Positions 43,622 through 56,507 of a DNA stretch of 64,000 nucleotides are shown here, one piece after another (the first letter of the stretch is position 1; each line of letters begins with the position of its first letter). The DNA comes from Tricholoma matsutake (taxonomy: Eukaryota; Basidiomycota; Agaricomycetes; Agaricales; Tricholomataceae). A program made the translations under genes and the position numbers. The notes beneath the pieces are model-generated. The model saw only the letters and a program-made list of their open reading frames with translations. It made no database searches and was not told where the DNA came from. Location: contig AP026543.1 in the NCBI GenBank assembly GCA_026075535.2, positions 1,178,001 through 1,242,000 on the forward strand, in the 5' to 3' direction.

Positions 43622-45635
43622 TTATTTTTGACGAGGAATGAAGCGGAGTTTGCACTCCATCGCAGCAGGGAAGACGACCTGAGAAATTCCCGTTAGCAGA
43701 TGATACTTGGAGGTCAAAATGTTCGCACAAAGCTATCCTTCATCTCCATGCTCCTTTCATTTGTCTCTGGTGGCGCGACCACATCCAAATTCCTCACAAC
43801 AGCAGCGATCACGATCCGCATCATCGCAAGCGCGAAATTCTGGCCACCACATATCCTCGTCCCAGTCCCAAACGGCATCATATGCTGGGCCATGTTGAAA
43901 AGCTCAGCCGCGTTCGTCGACGTCTTCAGCCATCGTTCTGGAAGGAACGTGTCTGGCGAAGGGAAGACAGTTGCATCCCGATGCATCGACCAAGCTTGCG
44001 TCGAGACAATCGTGCCTGGTGGTACAGCATACCCCATCAGGTCGAAAACCTCGTCCGAAAGCCCTTTCTTCGAGGTTGACGCAGGCACCACGCGTTCAAG
44101 AAGGCTAGGAACTGACGAGTACAGACGAAGCCCTGGGATAAAGGATGAGCAAGAAGGAAGACCAAATATAAGAAGCGCTTACCTTCGTTAATAAACGCAT
44201 TCAGGTATGGCAATTCCTGCAGGACGGAGAGGGAGGGGATAGTGCCTATATCGGTCATTGCTTCGTCAAGCTCGGCTTGCAGCTTCTTCATAATATCCGC
44301 ACGACGACTGAGTTCCCAGAAGAAGTACGACAGCGACGTGGATGTAGTATCGGAACCGGCGATCCTGAAGTAGTAAAGGCAACGATGAATTAGAAGCACG
44401 GAGCCGAGAAGACAGAAGAACGTACAGATGGCCCATGCATTCAGAAATGATGTCACGTTCAGGCATGAGTCCGTCAGTGGAGGAATAGCGATACTGAAGG
44501 AGCCTCTGAAGCATAGGTGTTTTTTCAGATTCGCCCACCTTGCCGGCGTTCATCTGAGCACGGAGCTCATAAACGCGAGCACTAACGAACTAACAAACAA
44601 CATGGCAGATGAGTGCCATAATCGCATGGTACGCAACCACTCACCTCAGCCATGATCTTATCGGAATCACACATCTGCCTCCATCGATTGTTGGGAATCC
44701 GGCTAACAAGGTTCCAGGCCCATCCGGGGATAGTACATCGCTACACGAGTCAATGTAGATCACTTGAAGGTGAGTATAAATTTGCTCACCAAAATTCCAC
44801 GCTTAGGGAAATCGTTTATCGCCGTGGAAAGAGGGTCTTCGACATCCATGGCAAATTTGCTCACCGCGCCGAGGCGATAACCGTAGGAGAAGTGAACAAC
44901 CGCATCGACCATCGTGTGACGAAAAATAGCCAAGCAATCCAAAGGACCCTTGCCGGCAGAGTTCCCGAGAGTCTAAATGCGCATAATCACAATATAGGCG
45001 TCAGACACTGACGCGTGAACTAGAGTTAAGTTGAAGTGTACGTTGACAAGCTCAAGGATAACCTCATGCATTTCGGGCTCAAAATGAGAAATATTGGTTG
45101 GGGTGTAATGCGGTGCGTAGCCTTTTCGGCGCATAGAATGAGTAGCATGATCGAGAGATGTCATTCTACCAAAAATGAGGATAAAAGCTGGATATATGCG
45201 CATTAATACGTACGCGTGATCGTTGTCGTTGCTGTCAGTAGTCAAGTTTGAGTTTTGACGCATCAAAGCAAAACAAAATGACACAAACGTGTGGAGGCCC
45301 TTGTAATACGAACTTTTGTCGAACTTGTGCACGGTGTAGACGCTGCGCATGGTGGACAGGTCGCGAAAGACTACCTTGTTTGGGGCGATTCGCACTACCG
45401 GGCCGTAGGCGTCGAGAAGCTCTTGGACGACCTTGCATTGGCGGAGGCGTAGAACGTGTGTTGTGATCCAGAAATCGGAGACGGCCGCATACCAGGGGCC
45501 AGGGATCGCGCTAAGAGGAGACAAGAAGAGGTTGTAGATGGCCCGAAAGAGGATGTAGGTGAAGGCGACAGAAGCTGCTACGAAGATGACGTTGTGAGAA
45601 AACCAAGAGACGGATAAGGAGATTGTAGAAGCCAT
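43622..45635 (-). CDS. Cytochrome P450 monooxygenase (nine exons)
   Basis: Exons on the minus strand: 45,289-45,635; 45,214-45,231; 45,042-45,165; 44,790-44,972; 44,645-44,740; 44,426-44,589; 44,183-44,364; 43,729-44,132; 43,622-43,678. All introns are GT-AG, 48-69 nt, and the phases add up to 524 residues. The N-terminus has a membrane anchor (VIFVAASVAFTYILF) and the proline hinge PLSAIPGPWYA. The I-helix has AGSDTT, the K-helix EGLR (ExxR), then PERW, and the heme loop FGTGTRICGG with the cysteine ligand. All hallmark residues are present, so it should be a haem-thiolate oxygenase at the ER that takes electrons from P450 reductase; substrate unknown. The 18-nt second exon is unusual. It stands alone, without cluster partners. 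Confidence 0.92.
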
Positions 45636-45768
45636 TGTGTAATGAGAAACCAGGATTTAGTGAGTTGGCGAGAACCGGGGTCGCTGCGAGGTCGCTCGGA
45701 GAAGGAGAACCGGGGGATAGTGGGGGAAGGAAAGAAGGAGGATTGGAGAAGATTTGGAGAATGTCTTG

Positions 45769-45780
45769 TATATATATCAT
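45769..45780 (-). promoter_or_regulatory. Possible TATA box of the P450 gene
   Basis: A TATATATATCAT run about 135 bp upstream of the start codon. The position suits a core promoter element; no other evidence. Confidence 0.3.
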
Positions 45781-48700
45781 TCTGCAAAAGTGCTGACAAA
45801 GAGTAGCTTTGACAAGGTGGACTGAAAGTGACGAAACGGTGAATCCTGAAAAGCCCTCGAATGATTGGCCAATTTGTCGCGTTTTCATACTCCGACATGT
45901 TACATCACTTCCGCATTCGAATCTCGTACTTCCCGCCCCACTCACGTGTTTCCAGAAATGGTAGTTCGTTATCTCGCAGCTTTTGACTTCCCGCCTCACA
46001 CAGCTCTCCTCACACATCGGGACGAACAGGTTTTTGGGGCAACTGAAATTTGTGTTGTATCTATGATTTCAAGGTATTTTTGGGCGGACCGAAGCGGGGT
46101 TTAGGGCCACCCAAAATTTCAGTCACATCAGAAACTATTGGATAGGATAGGATAGGTTCACCATCGCAGCCCGGCAAAGTTTCGGTTCATCCGGAAACCT
46201 GTTGCTCTCGATGTGTCAGTACCGTCATCATATATTATGCCATTCCGTCAAGGCGTCCGAAGTCAACTGCTGGAAGATACGCGACCTCGACAAGTTGCTG
46301 TCGCACGCGCGCGTGAGTGTCGCATGCATTGGTGGCACGCATCGATGTTTTTGTGGCACGTATGGTAGTATATGTTTAACTTTCAATATGCGCCTTAAAA
46401 TCTCTAACTATCAATGAATTTACGAGTGCAAGTGGACTTGCTCTCAAGTTCTCTGTTCTGCAAACGCATTTTCCTTTTTGGGAAATGCGGCGGAAACTGG
46501 ATCTCGCGCTTCCTTTTTCGAATGTCACGTGAGCGCGTGTTCTTGACGCGTCGCTCGGCAACTAATTCCACGCGTCTATCACTATATTGTCATTGCGCCA
46601 CAAATCCATTCAGTATCTAGATCTCTCATAATTTGGGCACACTATATGCTGTCGCGCTCTAGGACTTAATTCGGCCCGCCGGCACCTGTGTACTGTGTAA
46701 CTAATATTCTCCTATCCATCTTCTCTTCTTCGCATAATGCCGAACCTCCCGTCGTCTGGGTTCTGCTGTAGGCTCTCGACAAAATTCCAAAAGGCAAACA
46801 CAGCATTTTCCGTTCGGTGCGCCACCGTGGTCACTAGATCTCGCTGTAGTAAGTCAGAATTCATGTCCCACGCGACCGACCTTCCCTGTCGCGTGAAAAG
46901 CAACGGACCATCTTCTTTAACACGTCTTAGATGAACAAATTATGAAGGTCAGTCTCCCTCGTTACCGTCGTCTTCGTGATGCACTCTTCTGATAAATATG
47001 TAGAGAAAGACATGCAATGCAGAAGAAATATTATGAAACACACCGTCATTTAAGCGCCTGGCTGACAATCGATCTTCTGTCCCGTGAGGGCATGCAGATC
47101 TGGGATCTAAGGGCGGCGAAAGCCTAGTGCTTACACCGTGCCACAAACTCTAAAGTTTAAACAAAAAAACAGGCTGTTCTTCCATAAACTTTCCAGCGCC
47201 AGAATGCTCAAGGATCAGCAAGTCGATTAACAGTCCTGTGCTACAGTCCGATTATGGCATCTTCAATGGTATATGTTGGTACGACCCTTGATGCCAGGGA
47301 TAAAATCAATCGCCACATTTTAAACACCTAGAGGAATCGTTATGCTCAGGATCCATTTTTAACCTAACTTCAGGCTCAGGAAGAGTGTTACAAGAGAAGA
47401 AGATCTCATTTATATCAAAATGAACACACAAGTAGTACCATGTATTCCAAAAATGTATGTTCAGGGAAGAAACATACGTGAGATTGTGATAGCTGAGGCC
47501 TGAGGCCCAAACCCATTCGTGAGCAAGGATAAGGCCCAAACCCATGTGGAAGAACATGACAGATAATAAGCGGATCCGGAGTATTGAAACCTTACAGACT
47601 ACTAAATTTATTGGATACCCATAAGATAAAAGGAGTCTCGGATTGGTGTCGGTGTTACCCTAATCAAAGAATCATGATTATACTCTTTTGAGTCCATAAC
47701 ATTTAAAGCTGGTTCATTTAATTCCAAGTCAATGCTCGACAAATTTTATCTTGACAAATGGAGCAATCATAACATTCAATGTATAACTAACGGCGACTCG
47801 GCTTCACTGTGATGTGATATCCGCCCAATGCACATGACTTGACTAGAGGGTGCGGCGCTAGATCGTAGTACGCGATTTTCTCTCATGATCAAATCTACTT
47901 TCATCAATAGTCATGTCCACTCCCCAAAGGCCTCCCCCACGAGCTTCTCACTCTCCCTTTCTTCGTCCTGCAACCCCACTCCCGTTAATCCCTAGCAACC
48001 CTCACCACAGTGACCCCATAGAGGTTAAGCCCACCGTCACTCCATTTCCGTGACGTTCGACGAGACAAGATCGACCCTCTCTACCTGCTCCGACGCAGTC
48101 GCAAATTGTTCATTAACGTTGAGTGAGAATAACCTACACCCCTACAGGACGAGCGGAAGTCACAACTCGTCCATATCGAGATGGAACTCCTTGGGAGGAT
48201 CGTTCCTAGGTCTACAGCTGCTCAGCGTCCAGGAAGCAAATTTCTAACCCCAAAGGGGACTTGAAGAATTTCCACTTGGTCTACCTGAATTTCGCCCAGT
48301 GGTATGCTCTCTAGTACGAGCACTGTTACAAAAATCGGTGACCACAGATGTTCTTGAGAGTCACGGGTCTCCATCCCAGGATATACGGGTAGTAGTATTG
48401 GCTTCGGATTCGAAATGACTCTGGCAAAGGAGGTACGTCTTCGTCCGACCTATGAACATGACCAGGCTGAAAATGGGCAGTGCCTTATCGCAGTTCGGAC
48501 AGCGGTCCCACTCTGCGACGTGCAGGTGGCAGCTAACACCTACATCTAGAACGGCAACGTGCATCGAAAGGTACTAAGCGAACCCCACAGCAAGATGGAG
48601 AAATGGCGGAAGAGAACCATCCCCTCAGTTGTGCTAACCGTTCTATAGTCCGTGACGCAAACGCCTTTTACCAACCTTGTGATCAGGCCCATGATTCTAG

Positions 48701-49633
48701 CGCCAATGGTACTCGGCCTAGGATGGTTAGGCTAATTCAATCGAAGAAACATCTCGGATAGATACGCACTGAGGAACAGGAGACACTTAGGGTGCCTCAG
48801 GTACTCCGGCGTAAAACCAAGGACTCAAACCTCGGGGTGCAAATATTCATTTGGCGAGCATCACTAATCAAATCAGCCAGCTGGACACATGTCCGCGATA
48901 GATGTCAGTGGAGCGAGGAAGCGAAGTCACCGCAAGTCACGTCAGATAATTTATGTCGTCCGGATCGCTGGGAGAGTGTGAATCCGACCTTTATTCACGC
49001 TATCAGTGCATACACCCTTGAATCAGGAGCCGACAAGGCTAAGCTAGAAGAGGAATGCTGATCCTCCACGTGGGCGAGAACGTGGTCCAAGCACCGGTAA
49101 GTTCTTTACGCAGACGTGTCCTGGTTACTCTCCCAGATGGGAAACCCCGAGACTTATGGAATTCGCTCGTACGTCCTGGTTCGATATGCGTGGAGCAGAA
49201 GCTGGACGGTTTAAGGCACCATGTATTATTGGCTAAAATGATCATCGGATGGATTAGGGTGTGCAGTGCAGGCGAGCTATACGTCAGTTTGTCAACCTGT
49301 CGAGGATCGGATTCGTCGTCCACAGGTCCAGGTCCTCGAGGATGCCAACTTGTATTCTTATAGGAGTATTTATACGCCATCGACGTCTTTGTGCGATCCA
49401 CACAACCCGAGACGATCCGTAAAGCCAGCCTCGGAGCATGTTACCGAGCCGAGAAGTAGATGCTGCGTTACGACCGCGGTGGTGATCTAAATGCGATGTC
49501 AACAAAGAGGGCTCCTGCTACTCATTTCGTTGTCTCAGTCTCCTATTCAGCCTGCTCAAGGGAATGATAGGCCAAATGAGAAGGAAATGTTTTCATTGAA
49601 TACCAGATGTAGGCGTTCATCCGCATACATCTT
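45781..49633. other. Long intergenic stretch without a supported gene
   Basis: Nearly 4 kb of mixed composition. Open frames are short, do not join across plausible introns and show no motif. A tandem GATAG block (GGATAGGATAGGATAGG) lies near 46,142. The presence of an RNA gene cannot be excluded. Confidence 0.4.
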
Positions 49634-52097
49634 TCATCTCCTTAACCTCGGCCTCCAATAGCAACCCTTTTTGTCTGTCAATGTCACATTTTGCTTCGCG
49701 AGTATTTCTGCGCATTGCGGCCAGCAGCTCTTCGAGATCTCGTGTCTTGAATTCGTTTTTGTTAGCGGCACGGAAATAGGGCGAAGGTGACTCACTCCGT
49801 CCTGGGCCAAGATAACGAGTGAATCTGAATATCTCTCAAGTTCGGAAAACGGGATAAATCCAGCGAAGAGAAAAATGATGCGTCGGCGTTGGACTGTTGG
49901 TCATTAGAGACGCTTTAGAAAAATACTGTTAGCGTATGCCGTTAAAGATCCGTAGATGTATATACCCTCGACCATAACCCAGAGATTCAATGATTAACTT
50001 TGAGATATTGGTATGTGGTGTCTCACAACGAAACTCATCGCGACTTAGGATCTTGTATGGTTTGCAATCAGCTGCGGCACAAGGACACACAAATGGGAAA
50101 GACCTCACTCCAGGTTTATACATTCTCAAGGTTATCATATTTGGACACAAATCGAAGACGAAAAAATCGGCAAAACCAATTCGAAGGGTCCTAATTTTCG
50201 GACCATGGACCTTGAAGAATGTTATTAAAGTCAATTCAGAGATCATGTTGGTTTCAAGGATCTGAAAATTATGTAAAGCGTCCAAGCTGGAATGTAGAAG
50301 TCAGCCAAGTCGACAACAGATCAAACGGTTTGGAGAACACACTCTAGGCACGATAGAAACTGCAGGAACGATGAATGACAAGACCCTAATTGGAGATACT
50401 GCACAGTGGACAGGTGGTGGGACGATATTCTATCTTGTACGACGTTGAAACGTGTAGAAATACAACAAGCAAAGGAACGGAGAACAGAGAAACGACCAAA
50501 AATAGAGGGGCATAGAGGCCCCTCGGTACCCGCCGCTTTAATGAAAACATTATCAAGGAATTTTAAGACTGGCCCTACGGTATTTGCGAGTGCTTCGAAA
50601 CTATCCCAAGGGATGACAAGGGAGCGCTGCGAAACCAATGTGAATCCGGTGTCTTCATCTGTAGTCTTGAGAGCACATATTCGAGTAAGCTGAGCTGATT
50701 GCGAGAAGATGCCATAAACATGCTTGAGCGTAAGCGTGACACGGGTCCTGCCCCAGCGTTTGAATGCTGAAAGCGTATCCACGGCAGGATCACGAAATTG
50801 GAAAGAACGGAGATTGCCTCGAAGATCAGGGCTCTCAGCGACAGCATTCGCGTATGCTCCAATTTCTTCAGAACTCCGAAAGATAGGATAACCATAGACG
50901 TACGGATCTGAGAGCCTCTGGTGTAGCAAATTGGATCAGAGTAAACACGGACCAGATGCCGATTGAAATCACTTTGAAAGCTCTCGAGACTTGCGGTACG
51001 GATGCGCGAGTACGGAACAACTGTTCAAGGGCCTGTTTGACAAATCGCTCATCGATGTATCCGTCCCTGTATATGTCCACCTCCAGCGCAAAACGCAGAA
51101 CATGTCCCCAGACCGCATCATGCACCTCGTTGGAAACATGAGCCAGAGGAACAAACACCTCATTGGAGGGTAATGCAACGTCGATAACCGGCAAACTGTT
51201 CGATCCAATGAGACGATAGAGTTTACAAACAAGTGTGAGAATCACTGACACAGGCGTAACATCAAACACAATAAGTTCGTTGACCTTGGCGCTTAAAGAT
51301 TCAATGAAATTTGCCCTCCTCTTGTCAGTAACAGCATGCGAAGTTACGAGGCGTATTGCGTTCAAGGATGGGCTCTCCACAAGTTTCAAAAATGCCCGGC
51401 GATGAAAGAAAAAAGGAGACGTGATGGTGCGAAGATTTGGGATTTTGATCAAATCACTTATAAGTTGATTACCGGCAGATGATTGAACCATGTATAATAG
51501 CGAGAAGTAGACCTCGACCTAGGTGAACATTAATCGTCAAGTTTTAACAACACTTGGAAGACGATGAGGCTGCCTCACGAGATTGGTCCATTTTACAAAG
51601 CAAACACTCAAATTTTTGACAAGCTCCTTCAAAGGCATATTTGACCGTTCCTCACGGAGAGCAAGGACGACCAAGCAATACGGATTTGTGAAGGACAGGG
51701 AACTACATAAGCCTTTGACGCTATCAGAAGACCGTATGTCCAGGGAAAGGCAGAGGTGAGTAATGTTAGGGGCCGAGATGATAATTGTGCGCATCGGAGC
51801 ACCATACCCACCCTCCACTCGAAGCTTCCTGATATGAGCACCAAGTTCTTTGTATTTTCGCAGAGTGCGTTCTAAAGAGCACGCTTGGGCCTTTGACCGC
51901 AAGATAACAACATGGTAGAGAAGCGGAATTGCAATAACCATCCATCTTTTGCACACAACAAGAACAGATGCACTTGAGAGGTGGGAAGGTCGGCAAAAAG
52001 GCGAAATCAGGGATGTCTCTCGAAACATTTTGTCGGGAACATGGAGAACGGGGGATAGAATCTCGCGAATAAGCTCATTTGGCAGATTGTTCGCCAT
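49634..52097 (-). CDS. F-box protein with LRR-like body (six exons)
   Basis: Exons: 51,579-52,097; 50,973-51,518; 50,343-50,917; 49,966-50,286; 49,796-49,912; 49,634-49,745. Introns are 50-60 nt GT-AG, giving 729 residues. The F-box is N-terminal (LPNELIREILSPVLHV, then VLVVCKRWMVIAIPLLYHVV). Next come a LRR-like segment (IISAPNITHLCLSLDI) and a second cysteine/aromatic-rich half (VSRAFKRLSDPYVYGYP). The C-terminus SKSCWPQCAEILAKQNV ... HWRP-like end (CYWRPRLRR) resembles other agaricomycete F-box proteins. F-boxes bind Skp1 in SCF ubiquitin ligases (family knowledge); the target is unknown. An apparent frame break at 50,918-50,972 is resolved by an intron of 55 nt. Confidence 0.82.
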
Positions 52098-52432
52098 TCA
52101 CCGACTAGCAGGAGTTGGAGGAGTTGGAGGAGTTGAGCATTCGGCGAATGTCGTGCAAAATCGTTGTACGCGTTGTTTGTTCAAGTTGGTCCATCAAAAA
52201 GGTGCGACCAATTATCAGAACCCAAACTGCGTTCAGAATATGTTTATTAATAAGGATTTTTTATATATTCGGCTTTCAGCCTACCATTACGCATGTCAGT
52301 CCCTATGTCCATCTCGGAAATGCCAGTAATCTATAGTACATACATCAATGCTCAAGTGAATGCCTTACCGACATGAACTTGAACAAAGCCAGTGTGGTAA
52401 GATAGTGTATTCATCGGCGTCAAACCTTTTTG
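52098..52432. other. Intergenic, no gene seen
   Basis: Contains a short GGAGTTGGA triplicate near 52,110-52,135 just upstream of the F-box start codon, which could be part of its leader. Confidence 0.4.
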
Positions 52433-53693
52433 TCATCGCAATGGTGAAAACGAAAGTGAACTATACCCGGGTGGTAGCTCTGCCGAGGCATCTGGTATCC
52501 GATTCAGCGTGGCACTGATGACTTCTTCCCTTCGCTGAGGATCATCGCTTCGCTGCAGCAAAGGTTGAGGGGTGTTTGCATTTTGTGCCTGACGGTCAAC
52601 TCCTGGGTCTTCGTTTCCTGGAGTATGCTTTCCAGGAATCGTTGTCGTCGTTGGTAATGTTGCACGAGTGTGGGGGTAACCCCTTCCTTTTAGGTCGGGA
52701 GCCGTATGTTCTCGAGACACCATCATGGTGGGTACAACCTTCGAAGACGAAGCATTTTCGGATATCTCCCTGTTGCCGAGTAGATATGGTTGGATAGATG
52801 TGTTCTTGGTGCCGAAGTCACCGGGTGGCAACGCTGGAGGTTTCCCAGGGTCAACTTCCCTGAGATGATTTCAAAATCATGATTTGACTGACTATTGTAT
52901 ATCTTCTTGGGGGACAATTTTGTATGACCTCTCCGGTAAAGTACCAAGAGGAAAATGGCAACAAGCAGCAGCGACAAGCCCCCAAGAGCACCGCCAACTA
53001 TCGACCCAATTGGTGTGCTTTGGCGGGAATTGGAAATGGGCGATGTTGTAGGTGTCAAAGGTGCCGAGGACGTGGTGGGATATGTCACGACGGTAGGATC
53101 TCTCACGAGGAAGTAATCAAACCAAATGGTTCCTTCCCCACTCTGGGTGACATTGTTAACTTTCACCATTGTTACACGCAGCCGACTAGCAAGGAGGTGA
53201 ACGTGATTGTCTATTAAAACTTGTTGAACTCACTGTACAGCTACAGGAAATTGTTCAGAACTCCAGAATTGTTGATGATATGTGTCACCAAGCCCTGCTT
53301 GTGTAGTCACATTAGAGGACGATGCACCATCGATCGAGTACGATGTTATGACCCCTCCTGAGGTTGCATCCATGGTGCCATAAACCGCGATAGAAGCACC
53401 TGGAGAATATGGACAGAGATGAGACTTCGTTTTCAAAAAAAAACGTGCATAATACCTTGGAAAGTTACGGTAAAAGAATCTCCCACATTCGTTGAACTAG
53501 AGACCGTATTATTGTATTCATGCGGGGTACCGCCTTCTACCCAGGTTCCATTATAGACCACCTTGGACAAATCCTGGTCATCTATGTACGTGGTGGACAT
53601 GACCGCCGGGCAGCTTGTGTTGAGTCGGTAGGGAACTCCTTCGTAGACAACCTGGATAAATATCGCCTTGATTGAGGTCCCGATCCCGGCCAC
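52433..53693 (-). CDS. Single-pass membrane protein with galactose-binding-like ectodomain
   Basis: Exons about 53,456-53,693; 53,234-53,399; 53,185 to about 52,915; and about 52,854-52,433. The first two introns (53,400-53,455 and 53,186-53,233) keep frame; the third is placed less surely because its 5' site is weak. The ectodomain reads TYIDDQDLSKVVYNGTWVEG, AVYGTMDATSGGVITSYSID and IWFDYFLV, a beta-sandwich pattern common in agaricomycete surface proteins. A Thr/Ser/Pro stretch leads to one membrane helix (IGSIVGGALGGLSLLLVAIF), then RR and a long polar tail. The start is uncertain: no clean signal peptide precedes it, so a 5' exon may be missing. Ligand unknown. Confidence 0.72.
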
Positions 53694-54734
53694 CCTGCGA
53701 CGGCATGTTGGATCTGAGAGTGCTCAGACATTTATTAACGGCACAACTTGACAGAATCGCGTGGACCTCGTAGCGCTTAGTTGTAGACCGTTCCTACCGC
53801 AGCTTTCTTAGATCGGAGTTTGAACGTAAGTTGAACAAGAACGCGTTCAAGCTTCAAGTCGAAGCGTGCTCAGAGTTGGCAGTGATTGGTGGAATGGCGA
53901 CACATGGAAAATTTAATATGTTTCTATGTTGTTTAGATTTTTTTTTGTTTGCAAAGCAGCTTCTGGGAACACAGATTTTGAGTACAAGGGTTGTACAAAG
54001 GATACTTATTAGTTATAAGTGCTCAGCGCTCAGGCTTTCGCAGCGAAAACAGATACTAGTCACCACCTCAAGCTATTAGTATCAGGATTTCAGCACCACT
54101 AGGGCATATAATAATTTTCCTTAACTAACGAGAGGTAGCGAATTGTCACGCACCATGGGCAACGCATTTCTCCCCAACGAAATCCTCACCATCATGTATC
54201 AGCCCCGCGGACTTTGAGAAGTTGCTTAATAATAAGGGCGCCCTAGGTAAAAAATTACCAAAATGGGTGTTCTTAAGTGTCGGACACTTTGCTGCTCCGA
54301 CTAAGCACTGCGAGGTCCCCGCGATTTTAGTCAATCTGGGCCGTTTGTGATATATATCCCATGCCAAGTACCCTGGTTGTTCTGTCACATCGTCAATGAC
54401 TCGGACTGACAGATTCCTGAAGAAGAACCTTTAGCCCATCTTTGGTCTCCATTGACTTAATGGAACCTGGCGATAACTTTGACTTCAACTGGAATATAAA
54501 ATCAAATTCACATCCTTGAAAGTCTTTCGTACTGTGATAAGCTCAACCAAAACGTTCATATTGAGATAGTCCTATCGGGATCACAGAAAGCATTGATCCT
54601 CACCTCTTAAACCGATGAAGGGTTAGGTAGCATTGGAAAGCCTCGGCACCTGAGGTAATCTATCCCCGCCTACGCAACGTAAACGGCACCGCAACTGTTG
54701 AACCTGCATGTCAGAGCATCTTGGTGACGTGTAT
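53694..54734. other. No supported gene
   Basis: Short open frames only. The frame at 54,146-54,388 (minus) is open for 80 codons without any motif. Confidence 0.35.
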
Positions 54735-55615
54735 CTAACTAATAAATAACAATACCGTCTTCATCGCCAGAAAGACACTTCGAGAAAGATCTAGTAGCCT
54801 TAAGGCGTTTGCGAGCATTGGCTGAATGCTCCTAGCTGGTTCCATTGCGAGGGAGGTCAGTAATTGGAGCTGTCGAAGAAGAGAAGACTTGTTACAGCTA
54901 CGATATACAACGAATGGGTTTTCGGAGTCTTCTGGTGATACTGCTATTATCTGAGCAACATTCGCATGCCTGAGCATGCGTTCAGGCATGAAGTTAGTAA
55001 GAAATGGAGACCTGTGAAAATTACACACAAGATGACGTTTGGAGGCTGCGACAATTGCTATGAAGCGGTGGAACAGATGGGAGGTTCGTCGCGACAAATA
55101 TATTGCCAAACTCACTTTGCTGACCGCATGCCTTCAAAAACTTTTGATAATGATTGCCTTTCCCCCTTGACGGCCTGAATGTAGGCGATAACTTGATCCA
55201 CGAACGAGTTCAGTATGTAGTTCGAGGTATCTTCGCTTCACATGCTGATGTGATAGCCAGAGTGTGATATTTACATAAAACATCGCTGTAAAATGAATGC
55301 AATATGCTACCCGAAGTTCATCGCAATGATCATCTTTAGTTCGCTTCCTCTTAGTATTACTGCCTGAGATAGAAATTCAGATATGACAAATGAGATACGC
55401 GCCCATAAGAGCCTACCTGACCCCTTCTGTACTTCAGCAAGTACGTGAATATCCCCTGCTACGTGCGTGAATGAGCCACCGTGGATCATAACGCCAGAAG
55501 GCATGAAAGCAGCGACATCTAGCTTGAGATAAAAAATGGATAGGCCACAAGTAGAAGAATCGGCCAGGCGAAAAAGTGAGGGTGTTTCCAGATGGGGTGC
55601 GAGGACGGACCGCAA
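54735..55615 (-). pseudogene. Weakly supported locus with an IHGGSFTHVAGD motif
   Basis: An exon around 55,430-55,510 reads MPSGVMIHGGSFTHVAGDIH. Motifs of the form GGxFxxVxGD occur near the N-terminus of many agaricomycete proteins, including NLR-like ones. It can be joined by a short GT-AG intron to NTKRKRTKDDHCDELR (55,310-55,365). Further left an open stretch (54,735-55,115) cannot be joined with confidence. A gene, a gene fragment or a short relic are all possible. Function unknown. Confidence 0.3.
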
Positions 55616-56507
55616 GTCTTCACAGTAACGAAAGGGTGTGGTTCGTCAGGTGACTTGGCACACTGACATCACGTAAATGCTGTCAACGAAAGTTTCTTTC
55701 CAGACGACGTTCGGTTTAGTGTAATGTCATGTTGTAGTCAAACTGATCACATCGCTCGATCGATATGTAAGAGGTCATTTCCAGGGGGAAGACGAGGGTG
55801 CACGCAAGCTACTTTCAGATTATTCAGGTTAACAACCAGCAGCGGATTCGCTTCTCAGCTTGAGTTCATAGCGTTATCTCCACGCTCAATAATGGGCGGG
55901 GACACTTTCCTAGACCTGCCGGAATTTCGGTTAGTTACTCCAGCCAGTGTGCACGAGTTCGGTTAACATCCTCAAGAGACTGACACCATTTCGCAAATTT
56001 GACTCCCTGCATAAGTTACAAACCAAGGCATGTACACATCGGGTTGCTTCGGGTTCACCGAGAAAAGGCGATGTATTCTGAACCCAGCTCAACATAGGCG
56101 CCCTCCAATCAGTATTGCTATGTACATATTGTTTCTGGTGCCGAGTTCGTAGCATGTGGTCCTGAGATATTTTACAGATAAGCTAAGGCAAGTTGTTAGT
56201 CCATGTGGGGGTTGACGTTGACCATCATGGTGCGTCCGGAGTCAAGCATGATATTCATTTGGGCACTTGAAAGATACCTTGCACCAGCCTGCCAGTGGAG
56301 CAACCATAGCCGAAGTCGTGACAGGAATGGCTATACTAAAGCTGGCTATCGCAGAACACGGCGCGGCTGCCCCGTGTTCCGGTTAGCGCTTGTAACCGCC
56401 ATATTATGTAACATTAGCAGCCGCTAACGGGTAATGTCGAAGACCAGATCATCCTTTCGACCTTTACCACTGTGACGCCCCTTTAGATTCTCCATCTCTA
56501 TCATAGA
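55616..56507. other. No supported gene
   Basis: Short open frames on both strands, none with a motif. The last 100 bases are the likely promoter and leader of the gene starting at 56,508. Confidence 0.35.

Noticed and set aside
49746..49795. Alternative C-terminus of the F-box protein ending TRDLEELLAAMRR...
   Set aside because: That reading needs a phase which the preceding exon does not supply. The phase that fits gives HEISKSCWPQCAEIL, which agrees with the family pattern.
50918..50972. Frameshift in the F-box gene
   Set aside because: The 55-nt segment has GT and AG ends, and its removal joins VSRAFK to RLSDPY in frame, so it is an intron.
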